Positions 51,529-61,371 are shown, counted from the stretch's first letter. The stretch: 64,000 bases of DNA from Leisingera aquaemixtae (GCF_001458395.1 NZ_CYSR01000021.1:186001-250000), one strand, 5' to 3'. Numbers and translations: made by a program. Notes: generated by a model from the sequence alone, not told the origin.

Positions 51529-51565
51529 GCGTAATCCGATCCGGTGAAGGGATCAGGCCAGGAAA

Positions 51566-51856
51566 TTAAGCCTGAGCGGCTTGTGCTTTGGCGATCTCTT
51601 TCTTCACTTTCAGCGCGTTTGCCGACAGCTCTTCGTCCTTGGCTTTGGCCAGGAACGCGTCCAGGCCGCCGCGGTGGTCGACCGAGCGCAGGGCAGCTGC
51701 GGAGATGCGCAGCTTGACGCCGCGGCCCAGAACTTCGGACTGCAGGGTCACGTCGTTCAGGTTGGGCAGAAAGCGGCGCTTGGTTTTGTTGTTGGCGTGG
51801 CTGACATTGTTGCCAGTCATCGGGCCTTTTCCGGTCAGTTCGCAACGGCGCGACAT
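51566..51856 (-). CDS. rpmB: 50S ribosomal protein L28
   Basis: A 96-residue protein. [20 protein letters not shown] and [19 protein letters not shown] are the classical L28 N terminus; the alphaproteobacterial C-terminal extension ([20 protein letters not shown]) is present. CAT at 51854-51856 is the start. A stable terminator follows. Confidence 0.97.
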   Translation of the reverse strand: MSRRCELTGKGPMTGNNVSHANNKTKRRFLPNLNDVTLQSEVLGRGVKLRISAAALRSVDHRGGLDAFLAKAKDEELSANALKVKKEIAKAQAAQA

Positions 51857-52071
51857 ATCTTCATCCTTCGTTTCTGGAGGCGCTGGCAGTCCGGCGCCAA
51901 ATCACAAGGGGCGCGGCCATTGGCTGCGCCCGAAAACTGGTCCGCTGCTCTTACGCTCAACCGGCAACAGCGTCAAGTGATTCAACTCAGCTTTCTTGCC
52001 GGGCTTACTGCACCCGTTTCCGGCCGGCTGCAAGCCCCTGCAGCCGCCCTTTTTGCCCCCGTCAGGCGGCG

Positions 52072-53049
52072 TCAGGCGGCGCCCAGCGCCTGCAGCATGA
52101 TCTGCGCCGCCTCGCCCGGGCTTTTGCCGCCGCTCGCAACTGTGCCTGCCAGCTCTGCCATCTGCGCCTTGGCGTCCGGTGTTTCCAGCCGCGCCAAAAG
52201 CGCCTGGCGCACCTCCTGATCGAACCAGTAGCAAGCCTGATCGGCGCGGCGGCGCTCCCAGTGGCCGTTCTCCCGGCGCCAGGCGGCCAGCGCCTGCATC
52301 TCCTCCCAAGCCCTGTCCAGCCCGTGTTCTTCCACCGCGGACACCATCAGCGCCTTGGGGAAGCCCTCCGGGTCCTGCGGGCGCTTGCGCAAGAGGCGCA
52401 GGGCGCCTGCGTAATCGGCGCAGGTGCGGGTCGCGACGGGTTTCAGCGGCCCGTCGGCCTTGTTCACCAGGATGAGGTCGGCCATTTCCATGATGCCGCG
52501 CTTCACGCCCTGCAGCTCATCGCCGCCCGCGGGCGCCAGCAAGAGCAGGAACAGATCCGACATCTCCGCCACCACGGTTTCCGACTGGCCGACGCCGACG
52601 GTTTCGATCAGCACCACGTCGAACCCAGCAGCTTCGCACAGCGCCACCGCCTCGCGGGAGCGGCGGGCGACGCCGCCCAGGGGGCTCTGACTGGGGGGCG
52701 GGCGGATGAAGGCGTTCTTGTCCCGGCTGGGCCGTTCCATCCGGGTCTTGTCGCCCAGAATGGACCCGCCGGAGCGCGCCGAACTGGGATCGACCGCCAG
52801 CACCGCCACCCGCAGGCCAAGCCCGGTCAGCATCATGCCGAAGCTTTCGATGAAGGTGGATTTGCCAACGCCGGGCGTGCCGGACAGGCCGATGCGCAGC
52901 GACTGGCGCTTGTGTTTTGCCAGCTCCGACAACAGCTCGCCCGCCTTGGCGCGGTGATCCTTGCGGCCGCTTTCCACCAGGGTGATGGCACGGGCCAGCG
53001 CCCGGCGGTCGCCATCGAGGATTTTCTGCGTCAGCTGTTCGGTATCCAT
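52072..53049 (-). CDS. meaB: Methylmalonyl-CoA mutase-associated GTPase MeaB
   Basis: A 325-residue G3E GTPase that protects methylmalonyl-CoA mutase. RIGLSGTPGVGKSTFIESFG is the P-loop, AVDPSSARSGGSILGDKTRM includes the switch region, VLIETVGVGQSE is the DxxG-like segment and LILVNKADG the NKxD motif. No mutase gene is nearby. The start MDTEQLTQKILDGD is CAT 53047-53049. Confidence 0.95.
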   Translation of the reverse strand: MDTEQLTQKILDGDRRALARAITLVESGRKDHRAKAGELLSELAKHKRQSLRIGLSGTPGVGKSTFIESFGMMLTGLGLRVAVLAVDPSSARSGGSILGDKTRMERPSRDKNAFIRPPPSQSPLGGVARRSREAVALCEAAGFDVVLIETVGVGQSETVVAEMSDLFLLLLAPAGGDELQGVKRGIMEMADLILVNKADGPLKPVATRTCADYAGALRLLRKRPQDPEGFPKALMVSAVEEHGLDRAWEEMQALAAWRRENGHWERRRADQACYWFDQEVRQALLARLETPDAKAQMAELAGTVASGGKSPGEAAQIMLQALGAA

Positions 53050-53387
53050 GCGTGCCTTCCTGTCGTGATGGCCGGACCTTGGCGCAAGCGGCGCCGCAAA
53101 GTCCAGCCCCTGCCGTCTGGCGCGCACCCTACATCAGACGCCGCCGCAGGGAAGGCGGCAAATCCGCCGCGGCTGGTGCGGTTTGCGCAGTGGGAGGAAG
53201 CGCAATGGGGCGCATTGGTTGCGATGTCTGTACCGCCCGGCTGAAAGCCGGGCTGGAAGGCCCGCCCCCATGGGGCGGCGCATTCGCGCCACCCCGCGGG
53301 CCTCTGCAGCCCTATGCCTTAAATCAACAGCCTTCTGTTCAGGACACACCGCTAGACCTCCCGCCCCCCTTTGGCGATAAGGCGGAC
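53050..53387. other. 338-bp gap between meaB and hrpB
   Basis: Divergent genes on both sides, so it must contain both promoters. It holds a family 2 repeat (53232-53281). The frame preceding hrpB is open here but has no homology. No RNA gene seen. Confidence 0.5.
53232..53281. repeat. GC-rich intergenic palindromic repeat, family 2 (variant)
   Basis: CCGCCCGGCT-GAAA-GCCGGGC, then TGGAAGGCCCGCCCCCATGG and GGCGGCGC. The first hairpin and spacing match 21723, while the middle differs. Confidence 0.5.
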
Positions 53388-55835
53388 ATGACCAGATTGC
53401 CGATCGAAGACGCCCTCACCGAATTGCTGGACGCCCTGCGCGCCCGCGGCCGTGCGGTGCTGCAGGCGCCGCCCGGCGCGGGCAAGACCACGCGGGTGCC
53501 GCTGGCGATGCTGGAGGCCGGGCTGACGCCGGGCCGCATCGTGATGCTGGAACCGCGCCGCCTCGCCGCCCGCGCCGCTGCCGAGCGGATGGCGGAGACG
53601 CTGGGGGAGAAACCGGGGCAGACCGTCGGCTACAGGGTGCGGGGCGATGCGAAGGTTTCGAAATCGACCCGCATCGAGGTGGTGACCGAGGGCATCCTGA
53701 CCCGGATGCTGCAATCGGACCCGGACCTGCCCGGCGTCGGCGCGGTGATCTTTGATGAATTCCACGAACGCTCGCTGAACGCCGATCTGGGGCTGGCCCT
53801 GTGCCTGGAGGTGGCGGGCGCGCTGCGCGAGGACCTGATGCTGCTGGCGATGTCGGCGACGCTGGACGCCGAGCCGGTGGCGGCGCTGATGGACGCGCCG
53901 ATGGTGACGTCTGAGGGGCGCAGCTATCCGGTGGAGACCCGCTGGCTGGAGCGCCCCCTGCCCGCCCAGGCCCGCCGCGTGGACGCCTTGGCGGATCTGG
54001 TTGTGCAGGCCGAAAGGGACACGAAGGCTGCCGGCGGCGGTATCCTGGTGTTCCTGCCCGGCGAGGGTGAGATCCGCCGCGCCGCCGGCGCGCTGGAGAA
54101 GCGCCTGCCCGGTCACTGCCATATCCGGCCCCTGTTCGGCGCCCTGCCCTTTGCCGAGCAGCGCGCGGCGATCCAGCCCGAGGCACAGGGCCGCAAGGTG
54201 GTGCTGGCGACCTCCATCGCCGAGACCTCGCTGACCATTCAGGACATAAGGGTGGTGGTGGATATGGGCCAGGCGCGGCGCGCGCGGTTCGATCCCGGCT
54301 CCGGCATGTCGCGGCTGGTGACGGAGAAAGTGACCCGCGCCGAGGCGACCCAGCGCCAGGGCCGCGCGGGGCGGGTGGCGGAGGGCATCTGCTACCGGCT
54401 GTGGACCAAGGGCGAGGAAGGCGCGCTGATGGCCTTCCCGCCCGCCGAGATCGAAAGCGCCGATCTCACTGCGCTGGCACTGGAGCTGGCGCTGTGGGGC
54501 GCCACGCCTCAGGATCTGTCCTTCCTGACCCAGCCGCCCGCAGGCGCTCTGGCAGAGGCGCAGGCGCTTTTGCACATGCTGGGGGCGCTGAACGCGCAGG
54601 GGCGGATCACCGAACACGGCAAGGCGCTGGCCGCCCTGCCCCTGCATCCGCGGCTTGGCCATATGCTGCTGCAGGCGGGTCCTGCGGCGGCGCCTTTGGC
54701 AGCGCTTTTGGGCGAGCGCGATCCGCTGCGCGGCGCGCCTGCGGATCTGTCGCTGCGGCTGAAGGCGTTGAGGGACCCCAAGGGGTTTGCGCGCAGCCAC
54801 CCCTATCAGCTGAACCGCCCGGTGGCGGAGCGCATCAAGAGCGAGGCGCGGCGGCTGGAGAAACAGGCTGGCCGCCGGGATGCGGGCCTGTCCGCCGCCA
54901 TGATGGCGGCACTGGCCTATCCCGACCGTGCGGGCCAGCGCCGCAAGGGCGGCACCCCGCGCTTTGTGCTGTCGGGCGGCAAGGGCGCCATCCTCGACGG
55001 CGGCGACACGCTGGCAGGCGCGCCGTTCATCGTGGCGCTCGATACCGACGGCAATCCGCGCGAGGCGAAGATCCGGATGGCGGCGCAGATTTCGCTGGCG
55101 GAAATCCGCGAACTGTTTGCCGATCAGATCGTCTGGACGGATGTCTGTGCCTGGTCCAAGCGCGACCGCCGGGTGGTGGCGCGCCAGCAGGAACGGTTCG
55201 GTGCCGTGGTGCTGGACGACCGCATCTGGAAGGATGTGCCGCCGGACGCCGTGGCACGGGCGATGCTGGACGGGGTGCGCGACCTCGGCCTGCGGCTGAC
55301 CGGTGCTGCGGCGCGGCTGGCCGCACGGGTGGAGCTGGTGCGGGCGGAAGGCTTTGACCTGCCCGATTTCTCGCAGCCCGGCCTGACGGACACGCTGGAG
55401 GACTGGCTGCTGCCAATGCTCGGCGGGGTGAAATCGGCGGAGGACTGGAAACGTTTCGACCTGCTGCCCGCGCTCAAGGCCGCGCTCAGCTGGGAGCAGA
55501 CGCAAGTGCTGGACCGCGAGGCGCCGGGCAGTTTCATCACCCCGCTGGGGCGCAAGATCCCGATCAGCTATGACGGCGAGATCCCCGAAATCTCCGTCCG
55601 CCTGCAGGAGATGTTCGGCGTCACCCGCCACCCGTCCGCAGGCGGCGTGCCGCTGAAGGTGTCGCTCCTGTCGCCCGCCCAGCGCCCGATCCAGATCACC
55701 CGCGACCTGCCCGGCTTCTGGGCAGGTTCTTATGCCGATGTGAGGAAGGACATGCGGGCCCAGTACCCCAAGCACCCCTGGCCGGAGGATCCGACGCAGG
55801 AAGACCCGACGCTGCGCGCGAAACGGCGCAAATGA
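53388..55835 (+). CDS. hrpB: ATP-dependent RNA helicase HrpB
   Basis: An 815-residue DEAH-box helicase. Motif I is LQAPPGAGKTTRVPLAML, motif II FDEFHERSLNADLGL, motif III AMSATLDAEPV and motif VI ATQRQGRAGRVAEGICYRLW. The C-terminal HrpB-type domain (GTPRFVLSGGKGAILDGGD, then EIPEISVRLQEMFG) is complete and the length is normal. Function in enterics is not essential and not well defined. ATG 53388 is used; the upstream extension lacks homology. Confidence 0.95.
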   Translation: MTRLPIEDALTELLDALRARGRAVLQAPPGAGKTTRVPLAMLEAGLTPGRIVMLEPRRLAARAAAERMAETLGEKPGQTVGYRVRGDAKVSKSTRIEVVTEGILTRMLQSDPDLPGVGAVIFDEFHERSLNADLGLALCLEVAGALREDLMLLAMSATLDAEPVAALMDAPMVTSEGRSYPVETRWLERPLPAQARRVDALADLVVQAERDTKAAGGGILVFLPGEGEIRRAAGALEKRLPGHCHIRPLFGALPFAEQRAAIQPEAQGRKVVLATSIAETSLTIQDIRVVVDMGQARRARFDPGSGMSRLVTEKVTRAEATQRQGRAGRVAEGICYRLWTKGEEGALMAFPPAEIESADLTALALELALWGATPQDLSFLTQPPAGALAEAQALLHMLGALNAQGRITEHGKALAALPLHPRLGHMLLQAGPAAAPLAALLGERDPLRGAPADLSLRLKALRDPKGFARSHPYQLNRPVAERIKSEARRLEKQAGRRDAGLSAAMMAALAYPDRAGQRRKGGTPRFVLSGGKGAILDGGDTLAGAPFIVALDTDGNPREAKIRMAAQISLAEIRELFADQIVWTDVCAWSKRDRRVVARQQERFGAVVLDDRIWKDVPPDAVARAMLDGVRDLGLRLTGAAARLAARVELVRAEGFDLPDFSQPGLTDTLEDWLLPMLGGVKSAEDWKRFDLLPALKAALSWEQTQVLDREAPGSFITPLGRKIPISYDGEIPEISVRLQEMFGVTRHPSAGGVPLKVSLLSPAQRPIQITRDLPGFWAGSYADVRKDMRAQYPKHPWPEDPTQEDPTLRAKRRK

Positions 55836-56135
55836 GCGCCCGCAGCGCGCCGCAGGCGCGGTGCCCGGCCCAACCGCTGGCAGCGCATCCCTGATGCGCG
55901 GACCAGCGGGCGGGAGCGCCGCCGCAGCGCTGGAGCCTGTCTGGTAAGTGCTTTTTTCACCCTTGCCGGCTATACTGCGCGGGATGCCGCAAGCGGGCCG
56001 TAAAACCGCAGCCGTAAAACCGCGCGGGACGGCCCCGTTCAGGCGGCAGCCTTGATATTCCGGGCAAGTCCGCATACTTTCCCACAACTTCACACAAGAA
56101 CACGGGGCCAACCCAACACCAAAGGCTGAGCAGCG
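55836..56135. other. 300-bp gap upstream of the NUDIX gene
   Basis: No gene. It contains a family 3 repeat (55867-55920) and a tandem 13-bp duplication GCCGTAAAACCGC at 55997-56009 and 56011-56023. The NUDIX promoter should lie in the less GC-rich 56040-56130 part. Confidence 0.5.
55867..55920. repeat. Intergenic repeat family 3, copy 2
   Basis: GCCCAAC, nested hairpins CCGCTGG...CCAGCGG and GCGCATCCCTGATGCGC, then GGGCGGGAGCGCC. Confidence 0.6.
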
Positions 56136-56594
56136 ATGACCCGCACCCTGACGCGCGCCTGGGAGGAAATCCTCAGGCCGATGCTGAAACGACCGAACCG
56201 CCTGCAAGTTGCCGCCCTGTGCTACCGCACCGGCGCGCACGGCAAGGAAGTGCTGATGATCACCAGCCGCGGCACCGGCCGCTGGATCATCCCCAAGGGC
56301 TGGCCGGTCGAGGGCAAGGACGGGCCGGCCTCGGCGCTGCAGGAAGCCTGGGAAGAGGCCGGCGTGCGCTCCGCCCGCATTTCCAAACAGCCAGTAGGCG
56401 AGTTCAATTACCTCAAGCGCCGCGGCCACGGCGCCGATGAGCCGGTGACCACGCTGATATTTGCCGCGGAAGTCGAGGCGCTTGCGGATGATTACCCCGA
56501 GTCCCACCAGCGCACGCGCCGGTGGATGCGCCCGGAGGAGGCCGCGGAACTGGTTCAGGAGCCGCAGCTGCAGGAGCTGCTGCGCCAATTGTAA
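56136..56594 (+). CDS. NUDIX hydrolase, diphosphoinositol-phosphatase-like
   Basis: A 152-residue NUDIX protein. The box reads GWPVEGKDGPASALQEAWEEAG; the invariant Arg of the REUxEE core is Gln here, though the EE pair remains. WIIPKGWP before it is typical of DIPP-like enzymes acting on diphosphoinositol or dinucleoside polyphosphates. ATG 56136. The phosphate permease gene follows 90 bp downstream. Confidence 0.85.
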   Translation: MTRTLTRAWEEILRPMLKRPNRLQVAALCYRTGAHGKEVLMITSRGTGRWIIPKGWPVEGKDGPASALQEAWEEAGVRSARISKQPVGEFNYLKRRGHGADEPVTTLIFAAEVEALADDYPESHQRTRRWMRPEEAAELVQEPQLQELLRQL

Positions 56595-56684
56595 AAGTTA
56601 TGTGACATTTTCATGTCAAACGCTTGAACCGCTCCCGCAGCGGCGTTAGGCGCGTCCGCAGACCTCAGAATCAGGAATACGACT

Positions 56685-58166
56685 ATGAGCGATGCACCCC
56701 AGCGCACGCAATGGACCACGCTGGACAAGGACCTGAACCGGATCTCCCAGCTCGAACTCGCCACCGCCTATGTCTCCCGCCCGCTGGTGGCGCCGGGCAT
56801 TGCGCTGGCCTTCATCGTGCTGGCAGGCCTCGGCGCCGGCGTCTTCTTCGGCGGCTCCGCCATGAGCATGGTGGTGATCGCCGCCGCGGCCTTTGGCGCT
56901 TACATGGCGATCAACATCGGCGCCAATGACGTGGCCAACAACATGGGTCCGGCGGTGGGCGCCAACGCGCTGACCATGGGCGGCGCCATCGTGATTGCCG
57001 CCGTTGCCGAAAGCGCCGGCGCGCTGCTGGCGGGCGGCGATGTGGTCTCGACCATCTCCAAGGGCATCATCGACCCCACCGCGGTGTCCAGCAGCAATGT
57101 CTTCATCTGGGCGATGATGGCGGCGCTGATCTCCTCGGCGCTGTGGGTGAACCTGGCCACCTGGGTCGGCGCGCCCGTGTCCACCACCCACTCGGTCGTG
57201 GGCGGCGTGCTGGGCGCAGGCGTGGCCGCCGCAGGCACCGCCGCGGTGAACTGGCCCACCATGGGCAAGATCGCTGCCAGCTGGGTGATTTCGCCGGTGC
57301 TGGGCGGGGTGATTGCTGCCCTGTTCCTGGCCTTCATCAAGGCCAAGATCATCTATCAGGACGACAAGATCGCCGCTGCCCGCCGCTGGGTGCCGGTGCT
57401 GGTCGCGATCATGGCAGGCGCCTTTGCCTCTTATCTGGCCCTCAAAGGGCTGAAGAAGATCGTCAAGATCGACCTGGAAACCGCGCTGCTGATCGGCGCC
57501 GGCATTGGCGCCCTGTCCTATGTGATCACCGCGCCGCTGATCAAGCGCCAGTCTGAAGGCATGGAGAACCGCAACAAGTCGCTGAAGGCGCTGTTCGGCC
57601 TGCCGCTGGTGATTTCCGCCGCGCTCCTGTCCTTCGCCCATGGCGCCAACGACGTGGCCAATGCGGTCGGCCCGCTGGCCGCCATCGTGCACGCGACCGA
57701 GTTCGGCGACTTTGCCACCAAGGTGACGATCCCGACCTGGGTGATGGTGATCGGCGCCTTCGGCATCTCCTTCGGCCTGTTCCTGTTCGGCCCCAAGCTG
57801 ATCCGCATGGTCGGCAGCCAGATCACCAAGCTGAACCCGATGCGCGCTTACTGCGTGTCGCTGTCCGCCGCCATCACCGTGATTGTGGCCAGCTGGCTGG
57901 GCCTGCCGGTCTCCTCCACCCATATCGCGGTGGGCGCGGTGTTCGGCGTCGGCTTCTTCCGCGAATGGCACATGGAGCGCCGCCTGAAGAAGACCGCCGC
58001 AGGCCGCCCGGCAGAAAAGCGCATCGCGCCGGAGGAACGCCGCCGCCGCAAGCTGGTGCGCCGCAGCCACTTCATGACCATCGTGGCCGCCTGGGTGATC
58101 ACTGTTCCGGCCGCCGCCCTTCTGTCAGCGGTGATCTACCTGCTGCTCAACACCTTCGTCGGCTGA
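56685..58166 (+). CDS. pit: Inorganic phosphate transporter, PiT family
   Basis: A 493-residue permease. The two duplicated PiT signatures are clear: NIGANDVANNMGPAVGANAL in the first half and FAHGANDVANAVGPLAAIVH in the second, each flanked by membrane helices. VNLATWVGAPVSTTHSVVGG and SWLGLPVSSTHIAVGA are the paired motifs. It imports phosphate with a cation. The central loop carries EGMENRNKSLKALFG. It ends at a strong terminator. Confidence 0.96.
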   Translation: MSDAPQRTQWTTLDKDLNRISQLELATAYVSRPLVAPGIALAFIVLAGLGAGVFFGGSAMSMVVIAAAAFGAYMAINIGANDVANNMGPAVGANALTMGGAIVIAAVAESAGALLAGGDVVSTISKGIIDPTAVSSSNVFIWAMMAALISSALWVNLATWVGAPVSTTHSVVGGVLGAGVAAAGTAAVNWPTMGKIAASWVISPVLGGVIAALFLAFIKAKIIYQDDKIAAARRWVPVLVAIMAGAFASYLALKGLKKIVKIDLETALLIGAGIGALSYVITAPLIKRQSEGMENRNKSLKALFGLPLVISAALLSFAHGANDVANAVGPLAAIVHATEFGDFATKVTIPTWVMVIGAFGISFGLFLFGPKLIRMVGSQITKLNPMRAYCVSLSAAITVIVASWLGLPVSSTHIAVGAVFGVGFFREWHMERRLKKTAAGRPAEKRIAPEERRRRKLVRRSHFMTIVAAWVITVPAAALLSAVIYLLLNTFVG

Positions 58167-58185
58167 GCCGCACCGCAGGAGCCGC

Positions 58186-58222
58186 AAAAACCCCCGCGCC
58201 TTTTGGCTGCGGGGGTTTTTCT
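58186..58222. terminator. Terminator between convergent pit and the SDR gene
   Basis: AAAAACCCCCGC and GCGGGGGTTTTT form a 12-bp stem with an 11-nt loop; A and T runs allow both directions. Confidence 0.9.
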
Positions 58223-58239
58223 TTGGCTTGCGCTGCTGC

Positions 58240-58959
58240 CTAGAACCGCTCCACCCAGGGCCGCAGCACCAGTTCGTCGCTCCAGGCGGAGCGGTGCTGA
58301 TGGATCAGGTTCATATACTCTCCGGCGATGGCATCCGGGTCCAGCATGCTGTCGGGGTTGTCTGCGCCCTCTGTCCGTTCGGGGCGCGACGCATTGCGGA
58401 TGCCGCCATCGATATTGATCCAGGCGACATGGATGCCCTTGGGGTGCAGCTCCCGCGCCATCGACTGCGCCAGGCCGCGCTGTGCGAATTTGCCCATGGC
58501 AAAGGGCGCCGACTGGGCAAAGCCCTTCACCCCGGCGGAGGCGCCGGTGAACAGGATGGTGCCGCGCCGCCCGTCTTCTGGCTGCTGCGTGAGCATCCGT
58601 TTCGCCGCCGCCTGGCCCAGCACAAAGGCGCCAAAGGCGGTGACCTCCACCGCCTCGCGCACCTGTTCCGGGTCCAGCTCCGCAACCGGGCCGCGGACAC
58701 GGGCCGACGGGTTATAGCAGGCCACCCGCAACGCCCCCTGGAGGCCCGCAACCAGTTGCCGGACCTTTTCCGCATCGGTGCCATCCAGCGCATGCAACTG
58801 CGCTCCGGTCTCTGCCGCCAGCCTTTGCAGCTTGTCCGTGCTGCGCGCCGCCAGATGCAGCGCATAGCCCTCCCGGGACAGCGCCCGGGCAAGGGAGGCG
58901 GACAGGCCCGCCCCTGCGCCCACGATCAGTGCAAGCGGTTTTGATGATGTGTCTGCCAT
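58240..58959 (-). CDS. Short-chain dehydrogenase-like protein lacking the catalytic Tyr
   Basis: A 239-residue Rossmann protein. LALIVGAGAGLSASLARAL is the cofactor site and LFTGASAGVKGFAQS contains the usual Ser-region. The canonical YxxxK motif is FAMGK here: Lys is kept but Tyr is Phe. C-terminal WINIDGGIRN is SDR-typical. Activity may be altered or lost, or another residue may act. It converges with pit; CAT 58957-58959 is the start. Confidence 0.82.
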   Translation of the reverse strand: MADTSSKPLALIVGAGAGLSASLARALSREGYALHLAARSTDKLQRLAAETGAQLHALDGTDAEKVRQLVAGLQGALRVACYNPSARVRGPVAELDPEQVREAVEVTAFGAFVLGQAAAKRMLTQQPEDGRRGTILFTGASAGVKGFAQSAPFAMGKFAQRGLAQSMARELHPKGIHVAWINIDGGIRNASRPERTEGADNPDSMLDPDAIAGEYMNLIHQHRSAWSDELVLRPWVERF

Positions 58960-59084
58960 CGCGGAACCTCCCCCTATCCGGCAGCAGGATGGTGGCGGCA
59001 ATGCGCCCCCTGCACAAGGGGTTCGGGGGCTTACGCGCATCCGCTGCAGTCCGGTCACCGCGCCGGGCCTGCGGCCCGGCGCCA

Positions 59085-59140
59085 CGCCCAACTGGCACGT
59101 CCCCTTCCAGGGAAGGGGGCGCGGCAGGCGGGAGAGCCCC
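59085..59140. repeat. Intergenic repeat family 3, copy 3
   Basis: CGCCCAAC, then the hairpin CCCCTTCC-AG-GGAAGGGG, then GGCGGGAGAGCCCC. It is preceded by the stem CCGGGCC-TGC-GGCCCGG and GGCGCCACG, as at 36922. Confidence 0.6.
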
Positions 59141-59189
59141 GCCCTGCCGCGCCCTTAGGCCTCAAGCTTGGCTATACATGGCACCGGCC

Positions 59190-60116
59190 TCAGCTGCCGG
59201 CGCACCAGCGCATGATGGCCTTCTGCGCGTGCAGCCGGTTTTCGGCCTCGTCGAAGATCACCGAGTTCGGCCCGTCCATCACCTGGCTGGTCGCCTCCTC
59301 CTCGCGGTGGGCCGGCAGGCAATGCATGAACAGCGCATCCGGCTTGGCGTGGGACATCAGCTCCGCATTGACCTGATAGGGGCGCAGCATGTTGTGGCGG
59401 CGCTCCTTGGAGGACTGGCTGTCATGCATCGACACCCAGGTGTCGGTGACCACCAGATCCGCGCCTTCGACCGCCTTGGCCGCGTCGCGCTCGATCACCA
59501 CCTTGGAGCCCGCCTTGCGCGCCAGGCCGACAAATTCCTCCTCCGGGTCCAGCTGCGCCGGGCCTGCGAAGGTGAGGTCGAAGCCGAACTGGCCGGCCGC
59601 ATGCAGGAAGGACGCGCAGACGTTGTTGCCGTCGCCGCACCAGACCACCTTCTTGCCCTGGATCGGGCCGCGGTGCTCTTCGTAGGTGAGCACGTCGGCC
59701 ATGATCTGGCAGGGGTGGGTGCGGTCGGTCAGGCCGTTGATCACCGGCACGTCCGAGTATTCCGCCATCTCGGTCAGCACGGTCTCGTCAAAGGTCCGGA
59801 TCATGATCATGTCGACATAGCGGCTGAGGACGCGCGCGGTGTCGGCAATGGTTTCGCCATGGCCCAGCTGCATGTCCTTGCCCGACAGCACCATGGTCTG
59901 GCCGCCCATCTGGCGCACGCCCACGTCAAAGGACACACGGGTCCGGGTCGAGGGTTTCTCAAAAATCAGCGCCACCATCTTGTCTTTCAGCGGCAGCTCA
60001 TCATCCAGCGCCGCCTTGGGGCGTCCCAGGCGCGCCTGCTTGGTGGCCTTGGCCTGATCGATGATCGCGCGCAGGTCTGCGGGGCCGGTTTTGTGGATGT
60101 CGAGGAAATGCTTCAT
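59190..60116 (-). CDS. argF: Ornithine carbamoyltransferase
   Basis: Makes citrulline from ornithine and carbamoyl phosphate. The 308-residue protein has the carbamoyl-phosphate motif [11 protein letters not shown], the second site [12 protein letters not shown] and the ornithine-site [11 protein letters not shown]. The start [15 protein letters not shown] is CAT 60114-60116. It follows argD on the same strand after 79 bp. Confidence 0.96.
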   Translation of the reverse strand: MKHFLDIHKTGPADLRAIIDQAKATKQARLGRPKAALDDELPLKDKMVALIFEKPSTRTRVSFDVGVRQMGGQTMVLSGKDMQLGHGETIADTARVLSRYVDMIMIRTFDETVLTEMAEYSDVPVINGLTDRTHPCQIMADVLTYEEHRGPIQGKKVVWCGDGNNVCASFLHAAGQFGFDLTFAGPAQLDPEEEFVGLARKAGSKVVIERDAAKAVEGADLVVTDTWVSMHDSQSSKERRHNMLRPYQVNAELMSHAKPDALFMHCLPAHREEEATSQVMDGPNSVIFDEAENRLHAQKAIMRWCAGS

Positions 60117-60195
60117 AGTCCTATCGCTTCTGGCTGGCGAAGGCCGGGGGCTGCCTGCCCCCGGACCCCCGGGAGTATTTTTGAAAAGGTGAAAA
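60117..60195. repeat. argD-argF spacer containing an intergenic palindrome
   Basis: On the minus strand an AAAAATACTCCCGGGGGTCCGGGGGCAGG-type stretch (in parts: AAAAATACTCC, CGGGGGTCC, GGGGGC) resembles the common Roseobacter version of the AAATACTCC repeat family. It lies between two co-oriented arg genes and may affect relative expression. Confidence 0.6.
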
Positions 60196-61371
60196 TCAGG
60201 CGGCGGCGACCTGGGCGGCGGTTTTGTCCAGGCGGCGGACGGCCTCGGCGATGTCCTCATCGGTCAGGGTCAGCGGCGGCAGCAGGCGGATCACGTTGTC
60301 CGCTGCCGGCACGGTGATCAGCTCGTTGCCATAGCCCGCCTGGACCACATCGGCGTTCACCGCCTTGCATTTGAGGCCCAGCATCAGGCCGGCGCCGCGC
60401 ACCTCCTCGAACACCTCGGGATGATCGGCCACCAGACCTTCGAGCTTTTGCCGCATGAGGCCCGCCTTGCGGTTCACCTCGGCCAGGAAGGCCTCATCGG
60501 CGATGTGATCCATCACCGCGCAGCCCACCGCGCAGCCCAGCGGGTTGCCGCCGTAGGTGGAGCCGTGGGTGCCCGCGGTCATGCCGCTGGCCGCGTCCTC
60601 GGTCGCCAGCACCGCGCCCAGCGGGAAGCCGCCGCCGATGCCCTTGGCCACCATCATGATGTCGGGGGTAATGCCCGCCCATTCATGGGCGAACAGCTTG
60701 CCGGTGCGCCCCACCCCGCATTGCACCTCGTCGAGGATCAGCAACAGGCCGTTGTCGTCGCAGATCTGACGCAGCGCCTTCAGCTCTGCATCCGGCACCG
60801 GGCGGATGCCGCCCTCGCCCTGCACCGGCTCGATCAGGATCGCGGCGGTCTTTTCCGAGATCGCGTTGGTGACGCCATCGAGGTCGCCAAAGGTCAGATG
60901 CACGAAACCGGGCAGCAGCGGGCCGAAGCCCTTGACCATCTTCTCGGAGCCCGCGGCGGCGATCCCGGCAGAGGACCGGCCATGGAAGGAGCCGTCAAAG
61001 GTGAGGATCTCCACCCGCTCCGGCTGGCCCTTGTCATAGAAATACTTGCGCGCCATCTTCACCGCCAGCTCGCAGGCCTCGGTGCCGGAGTTGGTGAAGA
61101 ACACGGTGTCGGCAAAGGTATGCTCCACCAGCTTGTCCGCCAGCGCCTGCTGCTGCGGGATCTGGTAGAGGTTGGAGACATGCCACAGGTTCTGCGCCTG
61201 CGCGGTCAGCGCTTCCACCAGCGCCGGATGGGCATGGCCCAGCGCGTTCACGGCGATGCCGGAGCCCAGATCCAGAAAGCGGCGCCCGTCCGCCGTGGTC
61301 AGCCAGGCGCCTTCGCCTTTGACGAACTCAAGCGGGGCACGGTTGTAGGTCGGCAGAACGGACGGGATCAT
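60196..61371 (-). CDS. argD: Acetylornithine aminotransferase
   Basis: A 391-residue class III aminotransferase converting N-acetylglutamate semialdehyde to N-acetylornithine. [17 protein letters not shown] is the PLP phosphate-binding loop, [19 protein letters not shown] carries the Asp, and [18 protein letters not shown] has the Schiff-base Lys. Two in-frame Met codons are close; [16 protein letters not shown] (CAT 61369-61371) has the AAGGA site 8 bp away, so I prefer it over 61380. It forms an operon with argF. Confidence 0.95.
   Translation of the reverse strand: MIPSVLPTYNRAPLEFVKGEGAWLTTADGRRFLDLGSGIAVNALGHAHPALVEALTAQAQNLWHVSNLYQIPQQQALADKLVEHTFADTVFFTNSGTEACELAVKMARKYFYDKGQPERVEILTFDGSFHGRSSAGIAAAGSEKMVKGFGPLLPGFVHLTFGDLDGVTNAISEKTAAILIEPVQGEGGIRPVPDAELKALRQICDDNGLLLILDEVQCGVGRTGKLFAHEWAGITPDIMMVAKGIGGGFPLGAVLATEDAASGMTAGTHGSTYGGNPLGCAVGCAVMDHIADEAFLAEVNRKAGLMRQKLEGLVADHPEVFEEVRGAGLMLGLKCKAVNADVVQAGYGNELITVPAADNVIRLLPPLTLTDEDIAEAVRRLDKTAAQVAAA

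Noticed and set aside
53352-56588. Very long minus-strand open frame opposite hrpB and the NUDIX gene
   Set aside because: Composition is His/Arg/Gln/Gly-rich as expected for an antisense shadow of high-GC coding DNA; the plus-strand genes have clear helicase and NUDIX motifs.
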